Assembly (NCBI GenBank): GCA_026545225.1
Contig: CM048848.1
Span: 46,192,806-46,256,805 of the forward strand
Source of the DNA: Cornus controversa
Taxonomy: Eukaryota; Streptophyta; Magnoliopsida; Cornales; Cornaceae
Direction of reading: 5' to 3'
DNA: 64,000 bases
The notes below the pieces were generated by a model, which worked only from the letters and a program-made list of their open reading frames with translations, did no database searches and was not told the origin of the DNA. Of this stretch, positions 1-10,408 are shown one piece after another. Position 1 is the first letter of the stretch, and the number at the start of each line of letters is the position of its first letter. Position numbers and translations under genes: made by a program.

Positions 1-1288
1 ATGATTCTATAATCAAATAATAAAATTGACTTAAAACCACTTGTAATAATAAAGTTCTACCTTTGGGATGGATGTGGAGTCTTTGGAACTCCTTAATTGA
101 AACTATTGATGGGGTTTATGAACCCCAAATGATGGAAAGTGGTCTAAATAGGGGATGGGGCAAAATGTGATGTCTACAACAAATACTCAAGGCAATTAAC
201 CAAAATCACTCATTCCTACAATAGCTAAATCTAATTTGGTCACAACCATCCATTCCAAAACATAGTTCCATACTATGGTTCACCTCCCACACGAGCTTAT
301 CTATGTTTAATAGGAGATCCATGTCATTTCTGCATTGCCCAAAGTCATACCATTTGTGTTCTGTTTGACTTGAATCACATGACCACGTATTCTTTCAATG
401 TTCCTTCACCTTTCTCATTTGGACATTTTTACAAACACAATGTGCCTTCCTTATACGCCCATCCTTGTGGTTCGAATTACTTTCTTAAGCAAGCCAACAT
501 TGGAAAGTTCAAGCATATAACTATAAACCTAGTGTTTATAAGCTTTCCCTTGCTACTGTTGTATACAATGTTTGGTGTGAAATGAATTGATGAATTTGCC
601 AAGGAAAATCATTTCATTCTTCAGTAGTCTTTCAAATAATCATTTAATCTGTTTGATTAAAATTAATGACATGCCCTTTGATTGATTCATTAATTGTGAT
701 ATGCATTGACAGTGAATATGAGTTGTCATCCAATATCCTCTTTTTGCCATCAAGGCCTCCTGACTAATTGGGGCACAAGGGTTCCTCCTGCAAGTTACTG
801 AGTCACCGAAATTATCTGATGTAGACAACAGTCATGAATTTGAAATTGGCTCCTATTAGTACTTTCAACTAGGGCTGCGCCTAGGCTAAAGCCTATTCCT
901 TTTGTTTTGCCCTTTGGGCCTCTGGACGCCTAGTGCATCAAACTGCCCTTTTGGGGGCTGTACAGTTTTTTTGTGTGTGTGTGTGTGTATATATATATAC
1001 ACACACACACACATATTTTGAATGATTATATTGGAATGATAGTATTTGGTTATATTTATATGTATGTCTATATGTGTATTATGAATGCCAGGGAAAAAAC
1101 AATCAAATAGCAAAGTCTTTCTCCCACAAAACACAAAATGTGTATTGTAGAAATCTGCATCGAATTAAATACGAAACGATGTCCTAATATCTTGAATCAT
1201 ATTCTTAATCTTGAACTTTCAAGTATTACATACATATGCATACATATTTCATGAACACTTGTCAGTATTCTTGATTAAATTAAGACAT
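1..1288. other. Intergenic AT-rich DNA, no gene seen
   Basis: No ORF here has the length, composition or motifs of a real exon. The only structured feature is a (TG)n-(TA)n-(CA)n run near 972-1013, which is itself palindromic. The rest is unremarkable AT-rich spacer. Confidence 0.6.
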
Positions 1289-1296
1289 ATATAACT

Positions 1297-1749
1297 AGGG
1301 ATGTCAATTTAACCTACCCTACCGGGACCCCTATTGGGACGGGTTTGGGACCATCCTACCCAATAGGGTTAGGGGTGAATTTGGGAGGAGAGTTTAAAAC
1401 TTGCCAAGCCTCGAGCCCATCTCGATTACTAATAAATATATAAATAAATATTCTTTTACTAGCTATAATTTTTATTTTATTTTATTAATTTCTTATGATA
1501 ATTTGAAATTCTAACGACATTTTTGTTATTATGATTGTTAAATACTTTATTATACTAAAAAAGTTACAAATTTTATCTTACATTTTTAAAGTTTGAACTG
1601 TTTTTCTTTAAAAATATGTATATCGGGGCATCCAGAACTCGTCCCAACTCTGATGTGAAGTGGGGCGTGGCGATTTGAAAAAATATTTTATTCAGGGACA
1701 CATTTTGGAAAGAGGTGTCCGGTCCCGAACCTGCCCAGTTGACATCCCT
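1297..1749. mobile_element. hAT-like MITE, degenerate
   Basis: The ends are inverted copies of each other: AGGGATGTCAA at the left and TTGACATCCCT at the right. The interior has no coding capacity. The flanks resemble an imperfect 8-bp target duplication (ATATAACT on the left, ATACATAACT on the right). The hAT assignment rests on TIR style and the approximate duplication length and is tentative. Confidence 0.5.
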
Positions 1750-2215
1750 ATACATAACTCTCTCTCTCTCAAACAAATTCTTTTAGAAATCAATCTTCTA
1801 TTATTATTGGATAGTATAATTTCATAATTTCAAATGAACCCATTTCTATTCAATTGCAAAACTTGTTGTTAAGAGAATGGAGACAATTATTAAGAACCAG
1901 AATTAACCCGGATCTAATTTTCATGAATATACTACATTTTGTGAATTTGAAGCATGAGTGGCAAAAAAAAAAAAAAACAAGCCACAATGGCATTAAAAGA
2001 ATTGGAGAAAGAATAATGGGCTATGAAAATGCATTAACTAACCTATGTCATGAGGAAATCCACATAAATTAATTTACTTAATTTGCATTAAGTATAACAT
2101 AGATTGAACAAAAAAAAAATTGAATTTAAAGCATTTTTGTTAAACAAAAAACTGCAATGGCATTAGGGGAATTGAATAAAGGATGATGAGCAACAAACAC
2201 ATTTGATTTACTAAA
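1750..2215. other. Spacer, nothing recognised
   Basis: AT-rich DNA with a TC microsatellite near 1760 and poly-A runs. I see no gene or complete element. Confidence 0.5.
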
Positions 2216-3290
2216 GGAAGAGGGAGGGAGGGAGGGATTTTTTTGTGCAAAAGTCAAATACATCTCTGTATTTTTCTCTAGAAAAAGTGGATATCAAGCT
2301 GAAGATTAAAAAACTAATGTTATGTTTAGTACGTAAAAATAGAATGAAATGAAATGCTCATTCCATCCATTCTTTCATTTGGTAGCAAAATTAAGGTGGG
2401 AATGACCATTCCAAGTCTATTCTCAATAATGTAAAAGAATAAAAATTCAATCCACATCTTAACTTATGAAATGGTCATTCCATTCCCAAGAAAATTATGT
2501 TCCAAAAAAACCTCAAGTTCCAATTCCAAAAATCGCTGCCGCCACCACCACTTCCACTGCCTTGTACCACCGCCACCTCCACCGTTTTCCACCATGACCA
2601 TCGCCACCTTCCACCAACGTCACCACCACTGCCGCTGCCACCGTCAAGCACATGTCATCATCACCGATGTTTGGGAGGCAATCACCACAGATTGATTTAC
2701 TAAAGGAAGAGGGAAGGAGGGATTTTTTGTGCAAAATTCAAATACTTCTCTTTATTTTTCTCCAGAAAAAGAGGATATCAAGATGAAGATTAAAAAACTA
2801 ATGCTACGTTTGGTATGTAGGAATAGAAAGAAATGAAATGCCCATTCCATCCATTCTTTTGTTTGGTAGCAAAATTAAGGTGGGAATGACCATTCCATGT
2901 CTATTCTCAAGAATGAAAAAGAATAAAAATTCATTCAACATCTCAACTTATGAAATGGTCATTCCATTCCCAAGAAAATTAGAAAAAAAAATTACATTCC
3001 AAAAAAACCTCACGTTCCAATTCCAAAAATCACCACCACCACCACCATTTCCACTGCCTTGTACCACCGCCACCTCCACCATTTTCCACCATAACCACCG
3101 CCGCTTTCCACCAACATCACTATCACCGCCACCACCACCGTCACCTCCTCCACTGCCGCTACCACCATCATCTCTATTACCTTCCACCACCACCACCACC
3201 TACCACTGCCTTCCACCACCACCACCTATACCATTGTTGCCTTCCACCACCACCATATCCACCGCCTTTCACCACCACTACCATTAACTT
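2216..3290. repeat. Tandem duplication of about 490 bp with CCA-rich minisatellites
   Basis: Two diverged copies of one unit lie head to tail, one beginning near 2216 and one near 2705. Each runs through the same AT-rich stretch and then into a CCACCA/CCGCCA-rich minisatellite (about 2535-2650 and 3025-3285). The copies share long matching blocks, for example the AAATGGTCATTCCATTCCC block near 2470 and 2953. The proline- or glycine-rich ORFs over the CCA runs are artefacts of the triplet repeat. Confidence 0.7.
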
Positions 3291-3996
3291 TAAAAAATTA
3301 TAGAAGAATATTATTTTATTAGTTTAATTTATTTGTCATAGAGGGGTATTTTAGATTATGGGTAAAGTATTAAAAACACCCTCTCTATATACCAAATGTG
3401 CAAAAATTCCCCTACAATGCAAAAAATCCCCCTCACTGTTTACAAAATGTGTAAATAAGGACATTTTGTCAGTTTAAGAGCCCCTAATAGTCTAGTGTCA
3501 TGTTTGGATGACCAAAAAGGGCTCATTCGAATATTAATTTCTTATTTATTTAAAAAAAATGTACAAATACTCCCTTATTTTGACTCGTCGAGCCCATCTG
3601 AAATAATAAAATAATTAAAATATATTTGTAGTTAATATAAAAATAAAAAAATAGAAAATATTACATTCAAACTTGGCACAAGGGTTTTAAAGGTTGTGAG
3701 GGCCATTTTGGTCATTTAAAAAGAAATTTTTGATGGAGGGGGTGTTTGCACAGATTGTAAAAATGCAGGGGGTTATATGCACATAATAAACTACATGGGA
3801 TTTTTTTGCACATTTTGTATATAGCGGAGGTTTTTTTTTGCACTTTACCCTTAGATTATTCAATTTAAATTCATTTAATTCTTACATCATTTCATATTTG
3901 CAACCAATAGAATGAGAATGATCATTCCATTTCATTATTATTCTCACTCTATTCTCACTTGCATTTTATTTCATTCATGCGTATCATACGTAGCCT
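2318..3996. mobile_element. Candidate long TIR element containing a nested MITE
   Basis: Sequence near 2318 (ATGTTTAGTACGTAAAAAT, then GAATGAAATG repeats) and near 2803 (CTACGTTTGGTATGTAGG) is mirrored by the inverted sequence near 3945-3996 (CATTTCATTC, then GCGTATCATACGTAGCC). This suggests a non-autonomous TIR element whose left end was duplicated along with the 490-bp unit. A MULE-type MITE (3360-3850) is inserted inside it. The boundaries are uncertain. Confidence 0.4.
3360..3850. mobile_element. MULE-type MITE with perfect 9-bp TSD
   Basis: A 491-bp element begins GGGTAAAGTATT and ends GCACTTTACCC, with further inverted similarity inward (TATATACCAAATGTGC against GCACATTTTGTATATA). It is flanked on both sides by TTAGATTAT (3351-3359 and 3851-3859). 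A 9-bp target duplication is diagnostic of Mutator-like transposition. There is no transposase ORF, so it is non-autonomous. Confidence 0.85.
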
Positions 3997-4405
3997 AAGT
4001 GTTTTGATATATATAACAGGTAATATAGTAATTTGATTTTTTTGTAATATAAAAGTTAAGGGTAGAATTGACATTTCATCCAAATTTTTGACGTTGGTAA
4101 CCACTCACCGACAATAAGGATGGTCAATATAATAAAAAAATTATTTCGACCTCTGTATGTAATTAGGCCTAATCTCAAAGGATATAAATTTAATTTATTC
4201 TATAAATATTTTAGGCTTCTCTTGAGAAATTGGCAATCAATAGTTATGAATTATGATATGTCCGCTTAAATTTAGGTATAATTAATTTTATTTTTATTGT
4301 AAAGGTCAGGTTCGGGTTTCTACCCTGCCGCCCAAGCCCAAGCCCAAGCCGAATTGAAGTATGCTCAATGGTTTCAGTCTAAAACTCCAAATTCAACTAC
4401 AATAA
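3997..4405. other. Spacer, nothing recognised
   Basis: AT-rich sequence. A short run of CCCAAG units lies near 4330-4350. No gene or complete element was found. Confidence 0.5.
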
Positions 4406-4414
4406 TAAGTAAAA

Positions 4415-4982
4415 GGGTTAAATTCATAAAACCCCCTTCTTTTACCAAAAATTCTCATAAAACCCCCCTATATTAAAAAATCAATCAATTTGCCCCCTCC
4501 CGTTAGTTTTCCGTTGAAATTAACAGAGAAGTCGCACGTGCATCTCACGTGATCTGTTAAGTGGTGTGTAAATGACTAAATTACCCTTGACGCATTTGTT
4601 GAAATTAAAAGGACCAAAATACCCTCATAGTAAGGGGGGTTTTAAGAGAATTTTTTATAGTAGAGGGGGTTTTATGAGAATTTTTTTATAGTAGACGGGG
4701 GTTTTATGATTTTAACCCAATCAAGAAACCCCCTTCTACTTTTTAATTTTCTCAAATTGCCCCTTCGTAAAGGGTACATCCATTATTTACAAATAACCTT
4801 TTTTTTATGAAATTATTGTATTAAATAAAGGAAGGATATTTTGGTAATTTCGTTATCAAATTGACGGAGCCGTTTAATTTTGTCCTTATATGAGAGAAAT
4901 TGATAGTAGATAGGGTTTTTGAAAATTTAGGGGGTTTTATGAGAATTTTTGATATTATAGGGGGGTTTTATGAATTTAACCC
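4415..4982. mobile_element. MULE-type MITE with perfect 9-bp TSD
   Basis: A 568-bp element starts GGGTTAAATTCATAAAAC and ends with the inverted form GTTTTATGAATTTAACCC. It is flanked by TAAGTAAAA on both sides (4406-4414 and 4983-4991). The interior holds several C-tract and G-tract blocks in both orientations and no ORF. The duplication length places it with Mutator-like elements. Confidence 0.85.
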
Positions 4983-5187
4983 TAAGTAAAATTGTCCAAA
5001 CCCTACTAATCTGTATTGGGCTCGATCTAGGTCGGGTCCGACTGAAAAGAAATACTCCATAGCACTAGCAGTATAAGGTTAGGGTTTGAGTGATGAGTTG
5101 TTCAGTGTTGGGCTTTTCAATCACATGCTTTCTTTTTTCAGAAAAAAACTTGCTTACATCAAGGATTTTTTATTGAACTGTTGAACA

Positions 5188-5926
5188 ATGTTTTGTCAGT
5201 CGAGTGATTCCCATGCGTGCTCCTTTTTGGGCATAAACTGCCCCTTTAGCATCCTACTTGCAACATATCCACCAGCAGGAGCAGGGATATATGACCGTTA
5301 CAACAACGTTCCAAATTTTCTAAGTTTAAAAACCTGTCCATTTAGCATTCCTTACTTACTTACCGTTACCCATGTCCACCAGCAGGAGCAGGGATATATG
5401 ACCGTTACAACAACGTTCCAAAATTGTAAGTTCAAAAAACCTGTCCATTTTGCAATCCTTCCTTACTTACCGTTACCCATATCCACCTCAAAACAAAACC
5501 CTCCTCTCTCCTCTTTCATCACCACATGCAAGTCTCCCACAACACAGAACCCGTCTTCTGTTATGATCACCCAATTCATAATTCATGTGATCCCTTTTCT
5601 CTACATTTAGTTTTTGCTTCTTTCTTGTTCATAAGGTATTCGCTCTTTAGTTTTTGCTTCCTTCTTTCCTCTGTTATGATCACCCAATTCATGTGATCCC
5701 TTTTCTATACATTTAGTTTTCCTTCTTTCTTGTTCATAAGGTATTCGCTCTTTGGTCACTTTGAAGTTTAAATCAAATCTGGTTTGAAAACTTGATTTTA
5801 TGACTCAATTTGGGGTTTATTTTTTGTAGCTGTCATCATCATTAAAGTTTGTTGAAGCCCTAGAAGAGTTTCTTTGGGAACAGGAACACGGCAGAGGCTC
5901 CTATTTCACAGACGAGAAGAGGGCGA
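5188..5926 (+). promoter_or_regulatory. Duplicated DUF936-gene promoter and leader, internally repeated
   Basis: This stretch is a diverged copy of the promoter, 5' leader and a slice of exon 1 of the DUF936 gene at 17186. Compare ATATATGACCGTT followed by ACAACGTTCC here with the sequence at 16701-16726, and CATAAGGTATTCGCTCTTTGG at 5738 with 16952. Within it, a block of about 105 bp is tandemly repeated (about 5272 and 5377), and a leader block is also repeated (about 5560 and 5661). The copy skips from the leader (about 5851) into exon 1 sequence matching about 17598-17640, then skips again to sequence matching about 17756. GTAG at 5826-5829 could be the acceptor of a leader intron opened at an AG|GTATTC site. 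It ends where the chimeric Gag ORF begins. Confidence 0.75.
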
Positions 5927-6964
5927 ATGACGACGAAAGAGGGAAGCTCAGCTGGCCTTGTTAGGTCTTCAGTGGGTGATGCCCTTTTGTCTAAAATGGC
6001 GGATTCAGAGGGAGAGAGTCCCTCATTTGTGAGTAAATTTGACCCACCCTTGTTTAGTGGTAACAATTACATTTATTGGAAGGCTAGAATGAGAATATAT
6101 CTCCAAGCCTTAGACTATAAGGTATGGAGAGTCGTTGAAAATGGACCTCATGTACCCACGAAGACCGTAGGAACACAAAATGTCCCAAAGGAAAAAAGTG
6201 AATGGAATATTACTGACCGGCAATTAATTCAGCTCAATGCCAAGGCAATGCACAATTTATATTGTGCATTAGATCAAAATGAATTTATTAGAATCTTCAC
6301 TTGTGAATCGGCCAAGGAGATATGGGACAGATTAGAAATGATCTATGAAGGCACCGAGCAAGTTAAAGGGATCAAAATTAGTATGCTTGAACATACTTAT
6401 GAACTCTTTAGAATGAAATCCGAAGAATCTATTAGTGACATGTTCACTAGATTCACGGATATCATTAATGCATTAGAATATTTTGGTAAGACTTGTACTA
6501 ATGCTGACAATGTGAGTAAAATTCTTAGATCTCTACCAAATAGTTGGGAGCCGAAGGTGACCGCAATTCAAGTAGCAAAAGATCACAGAAAGCTTAGCTT
6601 GGATGAGCTTTTTAGCTCATTGAAGGTTTACGAAGAAGAAACCAAGCAAAAGAAGAGCTTGGCACTCGAATCATCTCGCCATGAGAGTAATGATGATATT
6701 GAAGATGATGAGAGTGAAGAAGATGAGGAAATTGCTATGATTTTTGAAAAACTCAACGGATTCTTGAAGAAGAAAAGATCAATCGGGAGAAGGCCATTTA
6801 AGAGGGATGTGCCAAGAGAAGAATCAAGCAAGAAGGAGCCTCCTACTTGCTTCCATTGTCAAAAACCAGGACACATTAAAGTAGAGTGTCCACAATTGAA
6901 GAAGGAAAGCAAAAAGGAGAAGAAGGAGGTGGCAGTGAAAGCTAGATGGGATGATGAATTTTAG
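5927..6964 (+). CDS. Chimeric Copia-type Gag protein (UBN2 and CCHC), 345 aa
   Basis: The intact ORF encodes a Ty1/Copia-type Gag. A Gag N-terminal region (FSGNNYIYWKARMRIYL, residues about 43-59) leads into a UBN2-type domain (about 75-245), an acidic linker and a zinc knuckle, C308-x2-C311-x4-H316-x4-C321. Known Gag proteins form the particle and bind RNA through the knuckle. No protease, integrase or reverse transcriptase follows, so the element is truncated just after the knuckle. Residues 6-33 are not Gag: they match, in the same frame, the segment from GSS to GESPS of the DUF936 protein encoded at about 17788-17873. The ORF therefore begins in a captured piece of the DUF936 exon and sits behind a copy of its promoter. 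The first ATG of the fused frame is taken as the start. The frame has no stops or frameshifts, which fits either a young event or a maintained gene; the sequence cannot decide. Transcription is unproven. Confidence 0.75.
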   Translation: MTTKEGSSAGLVRSSVGDALLSKMADSEGESPSFVSKFDPPLFSGNNYIYWKARMRIYLQALDYKVWRVVENGPHVPTKTVGTQNVPKEKSEWNITDRQLIQLNAKAMHNLYCALDQNEFIRIFTCESAKEIWDRLEMIYEGTEQVKGIKISMLEHTYELFRMKSEESISDMFTRFTDIINALEYFGKTCTNADNVSKILRSLPNSWEPKVTAIQVAKDHRKLSLDELFSSLKVYEEETKQKKSLALESSRHESNDDIEDDESEEDEEIAMIFEKLNGFLKKKRSIGRRPFKRDVPREESSKKEPPTCFHCQKPGHIKVECPQLKKESKKEKKEVAVKARWDDEF

Positions 6965-7125
6965 AGGGACGTGCCAAGACCAGAATCAAGCAACAAGGAG
7001 CCTCCTACTTGTGTCCATTTTCGAGAACCGGGACCCATTACAGTTGAGTGGACATAATTGAAGAAGGAAAGCAAAAAGAAGGAGAAGAAGGTGGCATGGG
7101 ATGAATTTTTGTTGGCTAGTAATTT
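6965..7125 (+). pseudogene. Decayed tandem copy of the Gag 3' end
   Basis: About 160 bp repeats the sequence at about 6800-6960 (AGAGGGACGTGCCAAGA..., GGAGCCTCCTACTTG, GAAGAAGGAAAGCAAAAAG). The copy has lost coding sense. The second and last zinc-knuckle cysteines are changed (TGT to TTT, and TGT to TGG), and there is an in-frame stop. It is a tandem duplicate of the zinc-knuckle region. Confidence 0.75.
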
Positions 7126-9569
7126 TCATTTATGACTATTTTCATTTGTTGGCTAGTAATTCTCACAGCACAGTTTCTGTATCATCTGGCTGCGAAGGTA
7201 ATTGGTGTTATTATTCATGGTTGAACCTGATAGAGCATGTTCTCTCAGTGCCATATGTTCCAGATATTTTCTATTTGTAACCCTTTTCCACCAATGGTAA
7301 GAATTAAACTTCCAGTTTCAATCCTTTTTTTTAGGTGTAATGCCAGCAATTAACCGCTGTGCTACAACTTTGGCATTTTCTACTCATAATCTTGTCTTTT
7401 ACATTAGTGGTATATTTATATGCAATATATAAATATTTATATATACCTATGTGCTGATGACTTTGACATATGAAAAATGCATCAAAATTTTTGAGCTTGA
7501 GAAAACCACTTAAGAGTTCTGTTTTTGCTTTGATTCATCACATAGTTGGGATTTGTTTGGATAAACCACCTTTATGGAATTGTGTGATTGAAGTCATAGC
7601 AAGGAGTTTTGTTGGGGATCTATCTTGAAGATTGAATAGCCATTTGTTCTTCCACAATCAAGGTAGTGGAGATTTGGTTCATTGTGGTGAATGATAAGGC
7701 TTGTTGCTGCTGTCTAAGTAAAGGTTAATAGAAGAGTTGTTATTTGATGCTTGTGGTTTATCTTTTATTATTATTATTATTATTATCATTATTATTATTG
7801 AGTGGTTATGATTACATAGTGAAATCAAAATAACTATAATCAACCAAAGAATTTAAAAAAATGAAAAATAAGTTTGGTTTTTGGTAGCTAAGTCAATTTT
7901 CATTTAGAAAATTGTTTGTAATTGCTTGAACTATACTGTCTTAGAATCTGCTTTTTTGATTTCTCTTTTTTAACCTATTAAAGTAAAACAAACTCTCTCT
8001 TTGTTCTCTGAAATATAATCACACTAGTCCTCTTACTTTTTTTTTTTTTTTATGTTGTAAATCACTGAAGAGAAAAAATCCATTTGGATGAGAACTCAAT
8101 TCACACTTAAAATTGTATAAATTAAATAATTATTCCAAGACGTGATTTAATGGTGTCTCTTTTCTTTTCTTTTCTAGTAAAAGTAAAAGATAGATAACAG
8201 GTCATGTAAAATGGTTTGAATGTTGTAAAATGGTTTGGATTCGAACCGAATCAATCTTCAGCTGCTTCAAATTTGATAAGGTTATTTTTATGACATGACC
8301 TGTTAAGATAAGAGTGTCTTTTTGTGAGCATGTTAAGTGTTAGTGTACTTTTTGTGAAAAAAATAATGTCAAAATAGATTGCCAAACAATGATTAAAAAA
8401 AAAGTTGGAGAATGCAAATAAAAAGTTCAACAAGAAAAAGAAGAAAATAAGGCATTTGATTCATTGTTAAAGTAAAAATAATAATAATAAAGAAAGAAAT
8501 AATAGAGAGGAAACAAAAAGAAAAATAATGCTAAAAATATTTTGATACTATATAAAAAGTATATATTATATTATGTCACATCGGATGATCATACTTGTTT
8601 AACAAAAACCATAATCCTTCTCTCTACCCTAATGCTTCTCTCCAAGAAACCTATTAGTTCTCTCTCTCTCTCTATATATATATATACACACGTAACACAC
8701 GTACATATTTTCTGTAACATCTACATCTGCCCAAGTTCAGGCTTCAGTGATTTCTCTAGATAAAAAATGAAGGGTAAGTTGTAAATTTCTAATAATTAGA
8801 GCCGCTTGTAAATTTAAATATATATGAGGGCTAACTTGTAAATTTATAATCTCCATCAACATCTTTTCACTAGTTTTGAGTTTTGACCGAATAAGTTGGT
8901 GTAATTTTTGAAAACATAAGGATGGCCACTGTAGGGTACAATATTGGGTACCAACCGTACCATAATTATTGTAATTTAAGTAACATATTTTTTATTATTA
9001 TTATTATGTGATGGTTTTTTTTTTTTTTGTTTTTTATGTTACTCAATTAAAATCCATCAAAATTTTAAAATACACAGTCACATCACATGAGTATTTAAAG
9101 TTTATATAAACTAGTAATTGTAAAAGGAGATGGATCGGGTTAAGCTTAACCTAGGCTAGCATGAACAACAGAGCAAAGTGGTTTGATCACAGATCTTGAG
9201 GTCATTTTATCATGGGCTTCATTAGAAATATGGGCTTGCCCACTAGCCTCATCGAATGGGCTCAATCTTGTTATCCAATTAAGAGCACACCGCATTGGAC
9301 TAGAGATCAACACTAATGGGCTAAATCTTATTGACACTAATGGGCTAAATCTTACTATTGCATCTTAGATTCTCATCAATAACCATGAAAAGCTATATTG
9401 GAGTAGGGAATTATGTCTCATTTCCATCTTGGAGTTTTTTCTTATGGAAAGTTGTTGTTGAGTTATAATTTTATAAATAAAGTTTTTGACTGTTGATTAG
9501 ATTCATGGGAGATATAGGTTTATAGAAATTACTTTTTTAATCAAGATAAACTCTATATTGGAGCAATCT
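7126..9569. other. AT-rich spacer with microsatellites
   Basis: No exon-like ORF is present. Simple repeats include (TTA)n near 7767-7798, poly-T near 8038-8051, TC/TA runs near 8655-8690 and poly-T near 9016. A short repeat (CACTAATGGGCTAAATCTTA) occurs twice in succession near 9311-9352. The first part could include the 3' untranslated part of the chimeric Gag locus. Confidence 0.55.
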
Positions 9570-9570
9570 A

Positions 9571-10218
9571 GGGGTGGCAATTCGTGTTCTCGTATCGTGT
9601 CTATCTATAATTATTCTGCTAAACGGCTCAATTCTAGCCTGACCCATTTAATAATTGTGTCAATAATCCTCAACACCAACCTAACCTGTTTATTAATAAA
9701 CATGTCCTATAATGACATTGCTCATTTAATAACATTTTTAATTCATTTAACTTATATGATATGAGTTTCTCCCTCTAAAAATCTCTCTAAATATCATATA
9801 AAAAATAAAAGTACATTTATATACATAAACCCTAAAATCAAACTATATTATAAATTTTGTATCTATATATAAATTCCAAAAACATACTAAGGTGATTCAA
9901 CAACTAAGAAGACATCATAGCAATCTCATCCTTATATTTACATTTTATGTATATATCAATCCTGTAAACAAACAAATAGATTACAAACTATTGTAATTTA
10001 TATAACTATATATAAATAAGTTTGAATAAAACTAAAATATATGAATAACTCATTTCATAATCATGTCGCGGGTTAAATAGCTTAAAACCAAACCCATCAT
10101 AATTTTTGCGTGTCGTGTTCGTGTTAACCCGTTTATTAAACATGTCGGTTTACCTCAAATTCAAACTCACTTAACTTATGTTATATTTGAGTCGTGTTGT
10201 GTCCAATTTTGCCACATC
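9571..10218. mobile_element. Non-autonomous TIR element, copy A
   Basis: It starts GGGGTGGCAATTCGTGTTCTC and ends CAATTTTGCCAC, with CGTGTCGTG-type repeats at both ends. It has no ORF of note. A second, closely related copy lies at 30475-31180 and matches it along its whole length (for example CCTGTAAACAAACAAATAGATTACAAAC in both). ATCTAG occurs at both flanks. The TIR style suggests a hAT-type MITE; the duplication length is unclear. Confidence 0.65.
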
Positions 10219-10408
10219 TAGAGTGATCACACATGTTATACTTACTCCTAACTCAAGTCACATAATTCTTCTGAATGGGTGTCGCTTTGCGCTCCACGCA
10301 TTTTCTCACTTCACCACTCTCTCTGTATGACATAGAATTTGCTATTTTTGCACTCCTGCTCTGTGTGACTTAGCTTTTAAATAAATCTAGAATTGATTTT
10401 GTACCACA

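Noticed and set aside
2471-3287. Pro/His-rich and Gly/Val-rich ORFs on both strands
   Set aside because: They are translations of CCA/TGG triplet repeats with no other protein character.
5188-5610. 140-aa plus ORF before the Gag
   Set aside because: It lies in the duplicated promoter; the parental promoter at 16690 is not coding and the repeat inflates the frame.
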